The position numbers were made by a program, and so were the translations under genes. DNA of 42,836 bases, taken from Rhizobium sp. Q54. Lineage in GTDB: Bacteria > Pseudomonadota > Alphaproteobacteria > UBA828. The notes below the pieces were generated by a model, which saw only the letters and a program-made list of their open reading frames with translations, was not told the DNA's origin and ran no database searches. The stretch is taken from contig CAMDDO010000020.1 in assembly GCA_945892755.1 (NCBI GenBank), positions 1 to 42,836 on the forward strand. Reading direction: 5' to 3'. Of this stretch, positions 8,568 to 17,659 are shown one piece after another (positions within the stretch are counted from its first letter, which is position 1; each line of letters begins with the position of its first letter).

Positions 8568-9467
8568 ATGCGGATCGGCGTCGACCTCGGCGGCACCAAG
8601 ATCGAGGCGCTGGCGCTCGACCCGACCGGGCACGCGGTCTACCGCCAACGCATCCCGGCGCCGCAGGGCGACTATCGCGCGACAATTGAAGCGGTCGCCG
8701 GGCTGGTCGAACTGGCGGAGCAGACGCTCGGCTCGAAAGGTTCGGTTGGGATCGGCATCCCGGGCGCGATCTCGCCCAAGACCAGGCTGATCAAGCATGC
8801 CAACTCGACCTGGATCACCGGCCATCCGTTCGAGCGCGACATGGCGGCCCGCCTTGGCCGACCGGTGCGGTTCGCCAATGACGCAGATTGTTTCGCGCTC
8901 TCTGAGGCGACCGATGGCGCCGGCGCGGGCGCGCGTGTTGTGTTCGGCGCGATCCTCGGCACGGGTGTTGGCGGCGGCATCGTGGTCGAGGGCCGGCCGC
9001 TCGCGGGGCCGAACGCGATCGCCGGTGAATGGGGTCATAATCCTTTGCCCTGGCCGCGCGACGAGGAGCGCCCGGGCCCACAATGCTATTGTGGCAAGAC
9101 CGGCTGTATCGAGACCTTCCTGTCCGGACCCGGTCTTGCCCGCGACTACGCGACAGCGACCGGCGCTCGGCTTCCCGCCGCCGCGGTCGCCCAACGGATC
9201 GACGCCAAGGAGCCGACGGCGCTCGCCGCGCTCGAACGCTATCTCGACCGGCTGGCACGTTCGCTCGCAACCGTGGTCAACCTGATTGACCCTGACGTGA
9301 TCGTGCTTGGCGGCGGCGTATCGAATATCGCGGCGCTCTATGAGCCGCTGCCAGGTCGTCTTGCCGACCACGTGTTTTCCAAGGAACCGGTCGCGACCCG
9401 GATCGTTCGCGCGCGTTTCGGCGACTCAAGCGGCGTGCGCGGCGCAGCCTGGCTCTGGCCGGCTTGA
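8568..9467 (+). CDS. mak: ROK-family sugar kinase, Mak-like fructokinase
   Basis: ATP-dependent hexokinase of the ROK family, 299 residues. The phosphate-binding motif DLGGTK lies at residues 5-10. The sequence closely follows E. coli Mak (YajF) as I remember it, including IPGAISP, NANSTW-like NSTWITG, the GEWGHNPLPW segment and the terminal GDSSGVRGAAWLWP. The zinc-binding motif CYCGKTGCIE is intact near residue 172. The likely reaction is D-fructose to fructose 6-phosphate, though ROK kinases can accept mannose or glucose. The ATG starts two bases after the HAD gene. It converges on eipB, with a single base between the stops. Confidence 0.88.
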   Translation: MRIGVDLGGTKIEALALDPTGHAVYRQRIPAPQGDYRATIEAVAGLVELAEQTLGSKGSVGIGIPGAISPKTRLIKHANSTWITGHPFERDMAARLGRPVRFANDADCFALSEATDGAGAGARVVFGAILGTGVGGGIVVEGRPLAGPNAIAGEWGHNPLPWPRDEERPGPQCYCGKTGCIETFLSGPGLARDYATATGARLPAAAVAQRIDAKEPTALAALERYLDRLARSLATVVNLIDPDVIVLGGGVSNIAALYEPLPGRLADHVFSKEPVATRIVRARFGDSSGVRGAAWLWPA

Positions 9468-9468
9468 G

Positions 9469-10299
9469 CTAACACTTTGGCTCGGGCAGGCGCTCGAACT
9501 CGGTCAGGCTGGCGCGCACCGAGAACGAGCCATAATCGAGGTCGAACCACTCGGCTACGCCGCCGGCATTGACCATGGAGCCGACCTCGAAAAGCGGTTC
9601 GGCGTCACCGCTGTCGGCTTGAAAGTAACTGGCGCGGTTGGGCCAGAACGTCTCGGACTCGCCCGGCTTGCCGCCCGGTATTGGGCGATTTTCGGCGGGA
9701 CCATAAAAGGTCGTGACCTCATAGGCGCCATCCGCCGTCGAACCATCGAACAGAAACCCGGCGAACAGCGCGTCGCCTGCGACCATGGTGGCCAAGGCCT
9801 GGCCGGTATAGACGCTCGGAAACATCGTGCCGGCGGGCAGCGTCACGTCCTTCCGCTCGGGCAGCGCGATATGCGCAACCCCGCCCTCAGGGCCGAGCTC
9901 GGCGATGCCCTCCAGTTCTTCGGTGATCGCGCCATCGGCCGTTTGGCGCAGTTTGAAACTCATGCGCCGACCATCGGCCGATTCGAACGACGAGAAGAGC
10001 AGAACTGCGACGCTCGATTGACTCTCGCTCAGCGCAAGCTGCATCCGCACATGTTGATTGACGAGATACCCCTCGCAGGTTCTGGCCCACTCGAAATAGG
10101 CCGAGCCGCGCGTGCCGATGATGCCACTCGACGAACTCGACCGCAGCAAGTCGAGCGCGTAGACCGCCCGATGCGGCGTGATTTGAACGCTGGTCGACCG
10201 GCCACTCGCCGCCCAGCCGGGCGCGATCCAAACCGAAACGGTCGACACGAGCGCCAACCAAACAGCCAGCGCAGCGCCAGCTTGTGCGAAATGGCGCAT
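9469..10299 (-). CDS. eipB: EipB/DUF1849 cell-envelope integrity protein
   Basis: Periplasmic beta-spiral protein of the DUF1849 family, needed for envelope integrity in Brucella. The 276-residue product has a signal sequence (hydrophobic stretch about residues 8-30) followed by HRAVYALDL, the typical start of the mature domain. The family's conserved disulfide pair appears to be present: Cys75 in RTCEGY and Cys276, the very last residue. Length and the terminal cysteine fit the family well. The family is essentially confined to Alphaproteobacteria, which supports the taxonomic reading. The exact molecular role is unknown. Confidence 0.85.
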   Translation of the reverse strand: MRHFAQAGAALAVWLALVSTVSVWIAPGWAASGRSTSVQITPHRAVYALDLLRSSSSSGIIGTRGSAYFEWARTCEGYLVNQHVRMQLALSESQSSVAVLLFSSFESADGRRMSFKLRQTADGAITEELEGIAELGPEGGVAHIALPERKDVTLPAGTMFPSVYTGQALATMVAGDALFAGFLFDGSTADGAYEVTTFYGPAENRPIPGGKPGESETFWPNRASYFQADSGDAEPLFEVGSMVNAGGVAEWFDLDYGSFSVRASLTEFERLPEPKC

Positions 10300-10357
10300 T
10301 GGTTAGAGTGCGCGCGCGCTGCCGGCGAGGCTGCGGCGCCGAGACGGGGAGATACGC

Positions 10358-11329
10358 ATGGAACGGAAGCCGGTCCTCCTAGTGACGCGGAGAATGCCGC
10401 CTTTGGTCCATGAACGGGCGCGGCGGGACTATGACGCCCGGCTCAATTTGGCCGACACCTTGTACGATTTGGATGGGCTGGTAAAGGCCGCTGCCGGCGC
10501 CGATGCGATGTTGATTTGCCCGAATGACAAGATCACACCCGAACTGGTCGACCGCCTGCCCGTCGGTCTTAAGATCATCGCCTGCTTCACCGCCGGCTAC
10601 GACCACGTCAATGTCGACGCGGTGCGCCGGCGCGGCCTGACGCTGACCAATGCGCCCGACCGGCTCACCGACTCGACCGCCGATATCGCGCTGCTGCTCA
10701 TTTTGGGCGCCGCGCGGCGTGCCGGCGAAGGCGAGGCCTTGATGCGTCAAAAGGGCGGCTGGAACGGCTGGCACACCTTGTTCATGGCGGGTCACGACGT
10801 CTATGGCAAACGGCTTGGCATCGTCGGCATGGGGCGGATCGGCCGCGCGGTCGCGAAGCGCGCCCGCGCCTTCGACATGACCATCCATTATCATAATCGC
10901 ACCCGACTGCCGGCCGAGCTCGAAGCCGGGGCTTCGTTCCATCCGACGGTTGAGAGCCTCTTGAAGGTTTCCGACTTCGTTTCGCTCAATTGCCCGTTGA
11001 CGCCCGAGACTCGCTTGCTGCTGAACGCCGAACGCATCGCGCTTTTGCCCGATGGCGCGATCGTGATCAACACGGCGCGCGGTGACGTGGTCGACGACGC
11101 GGCCCTGATCGCCGCGCTCAAATCGGGCAAGCTCGCGGCAGCCGGGCTAGACGTCTACAAGGGCGAGCCGAGCCAGATCAACCCGGAATACCCGAAGCTC
11201 GCCAACACCTTTCTGTTGCCCCATCTCGGCAGCGCGACGCTCGAGACCCGCACCGGCATGGGTATGAACGCGCTCGACAATCTCGACGCCTTTTTCGCCG
11301 GTCGCACGCCGCCCAATTTGGTGATCTGA
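10358..11329 (+). CDS. D-2-hydroxyacid dehydrogenase (glyoxylate/hydroxypyruvate reductase type)
   Basis: NAD(P)-dependent dehydrogenase of 323 residues that interconverts 2-keto acids and D-2-hydroxy acids, most likely glyoxylate/hydroxypyruvate and glycolate/D-glycerate. The Rossmann motif GxGxxG is at 157-162 (GMGRIG). The catalytic triad is visible as Arg241 in NTARGDVV, Glu270 in YKGEP and His289 in LPHLGSA. The ATG has a GGGGAGA ribosome-binding site. It is the family's normal length. GyaR or GhrB are the closest named relatives; the precise substrate cannot be fixed from sequence. eipB is divergent, with a 58-base gap. Confidence 0.9.
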   Translation: MERKPVLLVTRRMPPLVHERARRDYDARLNLADTLYDLDGLVKAAAGADAMLICPNDKITPELVDRLPVGLKIIACFTAGYDHVNVDAVRRRGLTLTNAPDRLTDSTADIALLLILGAARRAGEGEALMRQKGGWNGWHTLFMAGHDVYGKRLGIVGMGRIGRAVAKRARAFDMTIHYHNRTRLPAELEAGASFHPTVESLLKVSDFVSLNCPLTPETRLLLNAERIALLPDGAIVINTARGDVVDDAALIAALKSGKLAAAGLDVYKGEPSQINPEYPKLANTFLLPHLGSATLETRTGMGMNALDNLDAFFAGRTPPNLVI

Positions 11330-11498
11330 GCCTAAAGACCCGGCAAATCTTGCCGCGTTATGATGCGAAACCGGCGCTTTGAGCGGTTTGTCGGCGGCGC
11401 GCCAGGTGGCACGCGGTTTGCATCTTCCCCCACGGGATCGCGCACGATGCGGCACAGGCGCGCCGTGGTGCGGATCGAGCTATGGGGGAGTACGCGCG

Positions 11499-12230
11499 AT
11501 GGCGCAAGTGATGCACGCAAGCGGACCGCTTCGGGACCAGGTGCTTGGCCTTAGTATTGGGCTCCTGGTGGATCGCTTTCTTCAAGTGGCGCGCCGTACT
11601 GGTGTCCTGACCAGCGAGAACGACCGCGCCACACTCGGCGATCTTCTGGCGGCGGCGGCCGACGCGGAGGGACTCTTGGCGGCGCAGGCCCGGCGCATCG
11701 CTCTGCTCGAGACCTTGAGTTCGACCGACGAGCCGACCGGTTTGATGAATCGTCGCGGCTTCGAGCGTGAAATGCAGCGCCTGCTCGCCAATGCGCGCCG
11801 CTACGGTGAAAGCGGCGTCATCGCGGTGATCGATCTCGACGACTTCAAGTCGATCAATGATGTCTATGGGCACGCGGCAGGCGATGCCGTGCTCGCGTCG
11901 TTTGGCAGGGCGTTGGGCGCCATGGTGCGGCAGACGGACTTGGTGGCGCGACTGGGCGGCGATGAGTTCGCGCTCGTGCTCGCGCGCAGCGATACCGCTG
12001 GCGCGATGGCCCGCATCGGAGAGATCGAAATCTCGCTCAACACCCTGGTCGTGCCCTATGCGTCGCATCGCATTTCGGTCGCTTGCAGCGTCGGGTCCAC
12101 GAGCATCAAGGGCGACGACGAGTTCGAGATACTGCTGCAACGCGCTGACAACGCCATGTACGCGCAAAAGCGCAGACGCCGCGCGGCACGCGCGCTGCCA
12201 GCCTTCCGTCAGGCCGTTCAGGGTGATTGA
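11499..12230 (+). CDS. GGDEF diguanylate cyclase
   Basis: Cytoplasmic cyclic-di-GMP synthase of 243 residues with no membrane segment. An N-terminal helical region (about 1-70), without a recognisable sensor domain, leads into a complete GGDEF domain. It contains the linker-type DxxTGLMNRR entry (DEPTGLMNRRGF), IDLDDFKSIND and GGDEF at 153-157. The RxxD inhibitory site (RQTD, 144-147) is intact. The frame is open upstream, but the ATG with GGGGGAG eight bases before it is clearly the start. It is the second I-site-bearing cyclase in the window. The input signal is unknown. Confidence 0.88.
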   Translation: MAQVMHASGPLRDQVLGLSIGLLVDRFLQVARRTGVLTSENDRATLGDLLAAAADAEGLLAAQARRIALLETLSSTDEPTGLMNRRGFEREMQRLLANARRYGESGVIAVIDLDDFKSINDVYGHAAGDAVLASFGRALGAMVRQTDLVARLGGDEFALVLARSDTAGAMARIGEIEISLNTLVVPYASHRISVACSVGSTSIKGDDEFEILLQRADNAMYAQKRRRRAARALPAFRQAVQGD

Positions 12231-12343
12231 GCGCGCCGCTTGCGGCGACCCGTCCCGTCGTTTCAGAATGTCCCGTTGCCCTTAGGCGTCGGCGCTTCGC
12301 CGCCGGTCTCGCGGGGCGTTTTGCCTGGGCGGGAGCGCGGACG

Positions 12344-13984
12344 ATGAACGGCGGACAGGCACTGGTCGCAACCCTCTTGAGCCATGGCGTCGAGGCGGCA
12401 TTCTGCTTGCCGGGCGAAAGCTATCTTGAAGTCCTTGAGGCGCTCAGGCTGGCGCAGGACCGCATTCGCCTGATCAATACGCGCCATGAATCGGGCGCGT
12501 CGTTCGCCGCGGCCGCCTATGGCCGCCTAACCGCCAAGCCTGGCATCGCATTCGTGACACGCGGCCCCGGCGCGACCAACGCGTCGATCGGCGTGCACAC
12601 CGCCGCCCAGGATTCGGTTCCGCTGGTTCTCTTCATCGGCCAGGTGCCAACCTCGGAACTTGGCCGCGAGGCGTTCCAGGAAATCGACTATGCGCGTATG
12701 TTCGGCGGCATCGCGAAGGCGGTGTTCGAGCCGCACACGCCAGGGCAAGTAGCGCGGGTCACCGCGGAAGCGCTGGCCATTGCCTGCGCCGGCCGGCCGG
12801 GGCCGGTCGTCGTCGCGCTGCCCGAGGACGTCACCGAGGGCGAGGCCGGCGCGGTCGCGATCCCCAAGCTCCGCCCGCGTGATGCGGTCGAACCCAGCCC
12901 ATCGAGCCTCGATCAAGTCGCCGAACTGATCCGCAACGCGCGCGCGCCGCTCATTATCGCCGGCGAGCAGATCGGTTTCGAAGAGGCGCAAAGCCATTTG
13001 ATCGCCTTCGCCGAGAGGACTGGCGCGGGCGTAGTCGCGGCGTTCCGTCGGCAGGGCCTGATGCCATCCGATCATGCCGCCTATCTCGGCCATGTCGGTC
13101 TCGCGCTCTCGCCCTACCAGAAGGAAATGATGGCGGAAGTCGATCTCATCATCGCACTAGGCAATCGCCTTGACGGCGCGACCAGCATCGACTTCTCCCT
13201 GGTACAACCGCATCAAAAGCTGATCCACATTTTCCCCGACGCCGCCGTGCTCGGTCGTTCGCGGGCCGATATAGGCGTGCTAGGCGATGTTGCGCCGACG
13301 CTCGCCGGGCTCGGCGCTCGACTGACGCAGCCGCCGCCGAACCAGCGTCTCGACTGGCGCGCTCGCTGGCGCGATCGGGCAGTAGCCTTCATGCGGCCAG
13401 ATGGCTCCGACGCGCTTGGCAGGGTCGATCTCACGGCCGTGATGAAAACGCTCGGGGCACGCCTGCCCGACGATGCAACCATCACCAATGACGCCGGCAA
13501 TTTTTCGACCTGGCTGCACCGCTATATGTCGTTTCGTCACCCGACAAGCCAAGCGGCGCCCTGTTGTGGCGCGATGGGCTATGCCGTGGCGGGGGCCATC
13601 GGCGCCCAGGTCGCGCGGCCGGGCAAGACCGTGCTTGCGATGGTTGGTGATGGCGGCTTTCTGATGACGGGGCAGGAACTGATTACCGCGGTCGAGCATG
13701 ATTTGCCGATCAAGATCATGGTTTGCGACAACGCGGCCTACGGCACCATCGTGATGCACCAGCAGCGCCGCTTCGGCCCAGGACACAATCACGCGGTCGC
13801 GATGAAGAGCCCTGATTTCGCAGCGACCGCGCGCGCCTGGGGGGCGGCGGCGTTCACCGTCGAGGAGACCGCGCAATTCGCGCCCGCGCTCGATGAAGCG
13901 CTCGCGTATAGGGGCCCGGCGCTGCTCCATCTCAAGACCGATCTGCGCGACCTCGCCGCTTCGGGGCTCAAGCTCTCGGCGTGA
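12344..13984 (+). CDS. thiamine diphosphate-dependent enzyme, acetolactate synthase-like
   Basis: The 546-residue protein has the three-domain layout of the acetolactate synthase / benzoylformate decarboxylase family. The N-terminal PYR domain has the activating Glu49 in RHESGA. A central domain follows, then a C-terminal PP domain with the GDG of the ThDP/Mg motif at residues 435-437 and its distal Asn in VCDN. The reaction is probably 2-keto acid decarboxylation or carboligation, but the substrate is unknown. It lacks the context (ilvN, ilvC) of a biosynthetic IlvB. The start was set at an ATG with a GGGAG site rather than the upstream GTG. It is followed closely by the acyltransferase gene, so they may be cotranscribed. 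Confidence 0.85.
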   Translation: MNGGQALVATLLSHGVEAAFCLPGESYLEVLEALRLAQDRIRLINTRHESGASFAAAAYGRLTAKPGIAFVTRGPGATNASIGVHTAAQDSVPLVLFIGQVPTSELGREAFQEIDYARMFGGIAKAVFEPHTPGQVARVTAEALAIACAGRPGPVVVALPEDVTEGEAGAVAIPKLRPRDAVEPSPSSLDQVAELIRNARAPLIIAGEQIGFEEAQSHLIAFAERTGAGVVAAFRRQGLMPSDHAAYLGHVGLALSPYQKEMMAEVDLIIALGNRLDGATSIDFSLVQPHQKLIHIFPDAAVLGRSRADIGVLGDVAPTLAGLGARLTQPPPNQRLDWRARWRDRAVAFMRPDGSDALGRVDLTAVMKTLGARLPDDATITNDAGNFSTWLHRYMSFRHPTSQAAPCCGAMGYAVAGAIGAQVARPGKTVLAMVGDGGFLMTGQELITAVEHDLPIKIMVCDNAAYGTIVMHQQRRFGPGHNHAVAMKSPDFAATARAWGAAAFTVEETAQFAPALDEALAYRGPALLHLKTDLRDLAASGLKLSA

Positions 13985-14012
13985 CGCGCGCGTCATGCTC
14001 AAGCGTGCCGCT

Positions 14013-15191
14013 ATGACCGATGCAGCGCTCACGGTCCGCTATCTCGCGACGTTGAAGGACATCGCGGAAATCGAGTGGAATGCCTGCGCCGGGCCTGACA
14101 ATCCGTTCGTCGGCTACGCCTTCCTGAGCGCGCTTGAAGAGAGCGGCTCGGCGACCGCCGAGACCGGCTGGCTCGCCCGTCATGTCGTGCTCGAAACGGC
14201 GGACGGGCGCGCGGTCGGCGTCATGCCCATGTATGCCAAGAGCCATTCCTTTGGCGAGTATGTCTTCGACCACGGTTGGGCCGAGGCGTTCGAGCGTGCC
14301 GGCGGGCGGTATTACCCGAAGCTTCAAGTCGCGGTGCCGTTCACCCCCGTGCCGGGCCCACGCCTCATGGTTCGCCCGGGCAGCGACGCGCCAGCGTTGC
14401 GCGGCGCCCTGCTCGATGCCGCGCTCAAGCTTGCCGAACAGGCCGAGCTATCATCGCTCCACGTCACCTTTGCGTCGGAGAATGAAGCCAAGGAGCTTGC
14501 AGGCCGCGGCCTGCTTTACCGTACCGGCCTGCAGTTCCATTGGACGAACCAAGGCTTTGCCAGTTTCGATGAGTTTCTCGCCGCGCTCGCCGCCCGCAAG
14601 CGCAAGCAGATCAAGCGCGAGCGACGCGAGGCGCTGCAGGCGGGCCTTACCGTCCGCGTGCTCTCGGGCCGCGAGATCGAGGAACGTCATTGGGATGGTT
14701 TTTTTGCGTTCTATGAAGATACCGGCAGTCGAAAATGGGGCGCGCCCTATTTGACGCGCGAATTCTTCAGCCTGATCGGGCAAAACATGGCCGAGGCGAT
14801 CGTGCTGATCCTGGTCGAGCGTACCGGCCGCATGATCGCGGGCGCGCTCAATCTCAAAGGCACGGATGCGCTGTACGGCCGCAATTGGGGCGCCCTCGAG
14901 CATCACCCCTTTCTTCATTTCGAGACCTGCTACTACCAGGCGATCGACTATGCGATCGCCCACGGCCTGAAGCGCGTGGAAGCCGGCGCGCAAGGCGAGC
15001 ACAAACTTGCGCGCGGCTATTTGCCGGTGCCGACCCATAGCGCCCACTGGATCGCCCATGAGGGCTTGCGGAAGGCGGTGCAGGGCTTCCTAGCGCGCGA
15101 GACCCCCTACATCGTCGAGGAAATCGAGCTGTTGGCCGGCCACGGCCCCTTTCGCTGCGCCCTTCCGGCCGACGTGTCGAGCAAGGTCTGA
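14013..15191 (+). CDS. FemAB/GNAT-like acyltransferase (DUF482)
   Basis: A protein of about 392 residues resembling the DUF482 'peptidoglycan biosynthesis / FemAB-like' family, related to the GNAT fold. Recognisable parts are NPFVGYAFLSALEESGSA near the N-terminus, YPKLQVAVPFTPVPGPRL, the basic run ARKRKQIKRERREA, and EAGAQGEHKLARGYLP in the C-terminal half. These blocks are characteristic of the family. The transferred group and acceptor are not known. An ATG six codons upstream (13995) is equally possible, as neither start has a strong ribosome-binding site. It follows the ThDP enzyme by a few bases and may share its mRNA. Confidence 0.82.
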   Translation: MTDAALTVRYLATLKDIAEIEWNACAGPDNPFVGYAFLSALEESGSATAETGWLARHVVLETADGRAVGVMPMYAKSHSFGEYVFDHGWAEAFERAGGRYYPKLQVAVPFTPVPGPRLMVRPGSDAPALRGALLDAALKLAEQAELSSLHVTFASENEAKELAGRGLLYRTGLQFHWTNQGFASFDEFLAALAARKRKQIKRERREALQAGLTVRVLSGREIEERHWDGFFAFYEDTGSRKWGAPYLTREFFSLIGQNMAEAIVLILVERTGRMIAGALNLKGTDALYGRNWGALEHHPFLHFETCYYQAIDYAIAHGLKRVEAGAQGEHKLARGYLPVPTHSAHWIAHEGLRKAVQGFLARETPYIVEEIELLAGHGPFRCALPADVSSKV

Positions 15192-15249
15192 GACTGCCGA
15201 GTGGTCCCGCGCCTTGCTGACGCCGCGTTGGCGGGCCAGTCTTGTTGAC

Positions 15250-15266
15250 CCTCCGGGCTTCGGAGG
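15250..15266 (+). terminator. GC-rich hairpin after the DUF482 gene
   Basis: CCTCCG-GGCTT-CGGAGG forms a six-pair stem about 60 bases after the stop. There is no T run, so an intrinsic terminator role is uncertain. Confidence 0.3.
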
Positions 15267-15283
15267 CCTAGCATGGGACGACG

Positions 15284-15295
15284 CTGTGATCACAG
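15284..15295. promoter_or_regulatory. perfect 12-bp palindrome, candidate operator of the ABC operon
   Basis: CTGTGATCACAG is self-complementary and lies about 140 bases upstream of the binding-protein start, in the only gene-free stretch before the transporter operon. The form suits a dimeric repressor. The factor is unknown. Confidence 0.35.
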
Positions 15296-15433
15296 TGGCC
15301 CGGCGCGCCAAACGATCGGTCGGTCGTAGCCGGGGCGATGGGCGGCGGCCCTTGTTTTCTTTGTTCGCCGCGAACTCGCATCGTGTGGCAAGGGACCGAC
15401 GGAAGCGACGTTCAAACAACTCGGGAGCACGTC

Positions 15434-16651
15434 ATGACGAACAAGCGAATCGGCAAACACCATTATTTTCACCTCTCACGCCGTCACTTCATCAAGGGCG
15501 CGGCGGCGGGCGCCGTCATCATGGGCGCGCCGGCGGTTCTGAAAGGCCTGACGCGCACGGCGAAGGGCGCTGAAAAAGGCACCATTCGCATGCTGATGAC
15601 CGCGCCGACGATTATCCCCGGCGATTGGAAGACCTTCGAAGCCGAGACCGGCCTGAAGATGCAGGACACGGTGATGAAGGACGATCCGGGGCTGTTCCTG
15701 ACCGAAATGCAGGTCAATGACGCAGGCGACCGCTTTGACATCATTTCGACGCTTGCCGGCGTCGAGCGTCCGCTAATCGAGGGCGGCAATATCATCCCGA
15801 TCGAGCACAAGAACATTCCGAACTGGGCCGGCATGCCGGAAAGCATCAAGGCGGTGCCTTATCTCACGCGCGGACTCAAGCCCGAAGGCGGCACGGTGTG
15901 GGGCACACCGCTCGTCATGAACGCCGATTCGTTCGGCTATTTCCCCGACAAGCTCGGCCTGCCCTACCCGCCCGAAGAAGTGTCGTGGTCGCTGGTCTTC
16001 GATGACGAGCGGACCAAAGGCAAGAGCTCGACCGGCACGATGTTCTACTACCTTGAAGAATGCGCGATGTACCTCAAGGGTTCGGGCAAGCAGCAGATTG
16101 GCGATCCCGCCAATATGACGCCGGAAGAGGCCAACAAAGTGGCCGATTATATGATCGAGCGCAAAAAGGCCGGGCAGTTCCGCTCGATCCACACCACGTT
16201 CGATGATCAAGTCCAGCTCATCAAGAATGGCGAAGTGCTTGCCATTCGGTGCTGGGAGCCGGCGGTGAAGGAAGCCCAGAAGGCCGGCATGAAGGACTTC
16301 GTGTATTCCAACGCCACCGAAGGCTACATGAAGTGGATGCACGGTTGCTACGTCCCGGCCCAGGTCGCGGATCGTGGCAATTTCGAAGAGGTCTACAAGG
16401 CGCTAAACTGGATTCTCTCTGGTTCCTACGCGGCGGCGATCAGTCCGCTGCGCGGCTATGTTTCGGGCCGGCCCGACCTCGGCGCTCAATACGCCAAGGA
16501 AAAGGGGTTGGACGCGGCAGCGGCCGCGGCCATTGACGAAGCGCAGGCCAAACTCGGCAAGAAGTTCGCCAAAGACCTGTTCTGGTTCACGGGCGCGCCG
16601 GACCACCTGGCCGAGATCCAGGCGGCGACCGACCGCTTTGTGAACGCCTAG
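15434..16651 (+). CDS. ABC transporter substrate-binding protein, polyamine-type, Tat-exported
   Basis: Periplasmic solute-binding protein of 405 residues feeding the permeases encoded next. The N-terminus carries a twin-arginine signal: S-R-R-x-F-x-K at residues 15-21, followed by a short hydrophobic Ala/Gly segment. It is therefore predicted to be exported folded by Tat. The mature part follows the spermidine/putrescine (PotD/PotF) layout, with hinge-like segments such as GTPLVMNADSFGYFPDKLGLPY and a late KALNWILSGSYAAAISPLRGY. The ligand is unknown; polyamine, opine or similar cations are typical. The ATG has a GGGAG site six bases upstream, which overrides the longer upstream frame. A strong hairpin follows the stop. 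Confidence 0.88.
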   Translation: MTNKRIGKHHYFHLSRRHFIKGAAAGAVIMGAPAVLKGLTRTAKGAEKGTIRMLMTAPTIIPGDWKTFEAETGLKMQDTVMKDDPGLFLTEMQVNDAGDRFDIISTLAGVERPLIEGGNIIPIEHKNIPNWAGMPESIKAVPYLTRGLKPEGGTVWGTPLVMNADSFGYFPDKLGLPYPPEEVSWSLVFDDERTKGKSSTGTMFYYLEECAMYLKGSGKQQIGDPANMTPEEANKVADYMIERKKAGQFRSIHTTFDDQVQLIKNGEVLAIRCWEPAVKEAQKAGMKDFVYSNATEGYMKWMHGCYVPAQVADRGNFEEVYKALNWILSGSYAAAISPLRGYVSGRPDLGAQYAKEKGLDAAAAAAIDEAQAKLGKKFAKDLFWFTGAPDHLAEIQAATDRFVNA

Positions 16652-16672
16652 CCTCCGCTAAACGACCCGTGA

Positions 16673-16710
16673 CCCACCCCGGCCCCGCGCACGCGAGCGG
16701 CCGGGGTGGG
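16673..16710 (+). other. strong RNA hairpin between binding-protein and permease genes
   Basis: A perfect 12-pair inverted repeat (CCCACCCCGGCC and its complement) encloses a 14-base loop that itself contains CGCG-CA-CGCG. No T run follows. In ABC operons such elements protect the binding-protein mRNA 3' end or attenuate read-through, giving an excess of binding protein over permease. Confidence 0.7.
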
Positions 16711-16741
16711 CATACTCTCAAAATTCTCATCACGTGAAGCG

Positions 16742-17659
16742 ATGGCCTTGGCAGAACACGCCGCCGGAATGAATTTACGCCAGTTCCTGCCGCGCATGTC
16801 GGCAGGCATTTGGTCGCTCTCCGGGTTCACGTTCCTCTGGTTCATCGGCATCGTCGTGCCGTTGATCGGCATTCTTCTGTTCTCTTTTTTGCAGACCAAA
16901 GGCATCAAGGTCCAATGGGACCTCACGATCAAGGCCTATGAAAAACTGTTCTTCTATGGCGGCGGGCCGCTGATCGGGCGCACCATTCGTATCGCGGCGA
17001 CCATGACCGTGATCGAACTTCTGTTCGCCTTCCCCTTCGCGCTGTGGCTCGCCAAGGGCGCCAAGAATCAGAATCTCAAGCTGATCACCTTCACGTTGCT
17101 GACCGTGCCGTTCTTCTTGAGCCCGGTCGCGCGCGTCATCGTGTGGCGCTCGGTGATGAGCGTGCAAGGGCTGGTCAATACGGCGCTCCTCGATATCGGC
17201 ATTGTGAGCGAGCCGGTCGAATGGCTGATCTTTTCCGAGTTCGCCGTGCATCTCGGCTATCTCGGTCAATATTTTCCGGCCATGGTATGGCCGATCTTTC
17301 TCTCGATCGCACTGATCGACGATGAATATCTCGAAGCGAGCAAGGATTTGGGCGCGAGCCGGTTCAGAACGCTAGTGCATGTCATCCTGCCCCTCTCGCT
17401 GCCCGGCATCGTCGCTGGTATCATCTTCTCCTTCGTCCCCATGCTGGGCGACACGGTGGTGCCGCAGCAAATGGGCGGCGGCAATGTGATGATGATCAGC
17501 CATAATGTTTATACGATGATCGGCGCCGCGAATTTCGTGATGGCGGCGGCACTTTCCGCCATCATCTTGGCGATCATGCTCGCCTTTCAGGTGGTGCTCT
17601 GGGCCGCGCTCAGGCCGGTCGGCGGGATCAACAACGTGTTCGCGAGTCTACATCGATGA
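16742..17659 (+). CDS. ABC transporter permease, PotB-like
   Basis: Inner-membrane permease of 305 residues with about six hydrophobic segments. The ABC-permease EAA loop, which contacts the ATPase, is seen as EASKDLGASRFRTLVHVILPLSLPGI. The sequence type matches the PotB/PotH half of polyamine and iron importers. An earlier GTG at 16706 lies inside the hairpin stem, so I prefer the ATG. The stop overlaps the ATG of the second permease (ATGA), which implies translational coupling and equal amounts of the two subunits. Confidence 0.9.
   Translation: MALAEHAAGMNLRQFLPRMSAGIWSLSGFTFLWFIGIVVPLIGILLFSFLQTKGIKVQWDLTIKAYEKLFFYGGGPLIGRTIRIAATMTVIELLFAFPFALWLAKGAKNQNLKLITFTLLTVPFFLSPVARVIVWRSVMSVQGLVNTALLDIGIVSEPVEWLIFSEFAVHLGYLGQYFPAMVWPIFLSIALIDDEYLEASKDLGASRFRTLVHVILPLSLPGIVAGIIFSFVPMLGDTVVPQQMGGGNVMMISHNVYTMIGAANFVMAAALSAIILAIMLAFQVVLWAALRPVGGINNVFASLHR

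Noticed and set aside
12227-12343. A longer N-terminus for the ThDP enzyme from an upstream GTG
   Set aside because: The extra 39 residues are Arg/Ala-rich and unlike the family; the ATG at 12344 has a good ribosome-binding site.
15284-15295. CTGTGATCACAG as a CRP site
   Set aside because: CRP sites have a six-base spacer between TGTGA and TCACA; here there is none.
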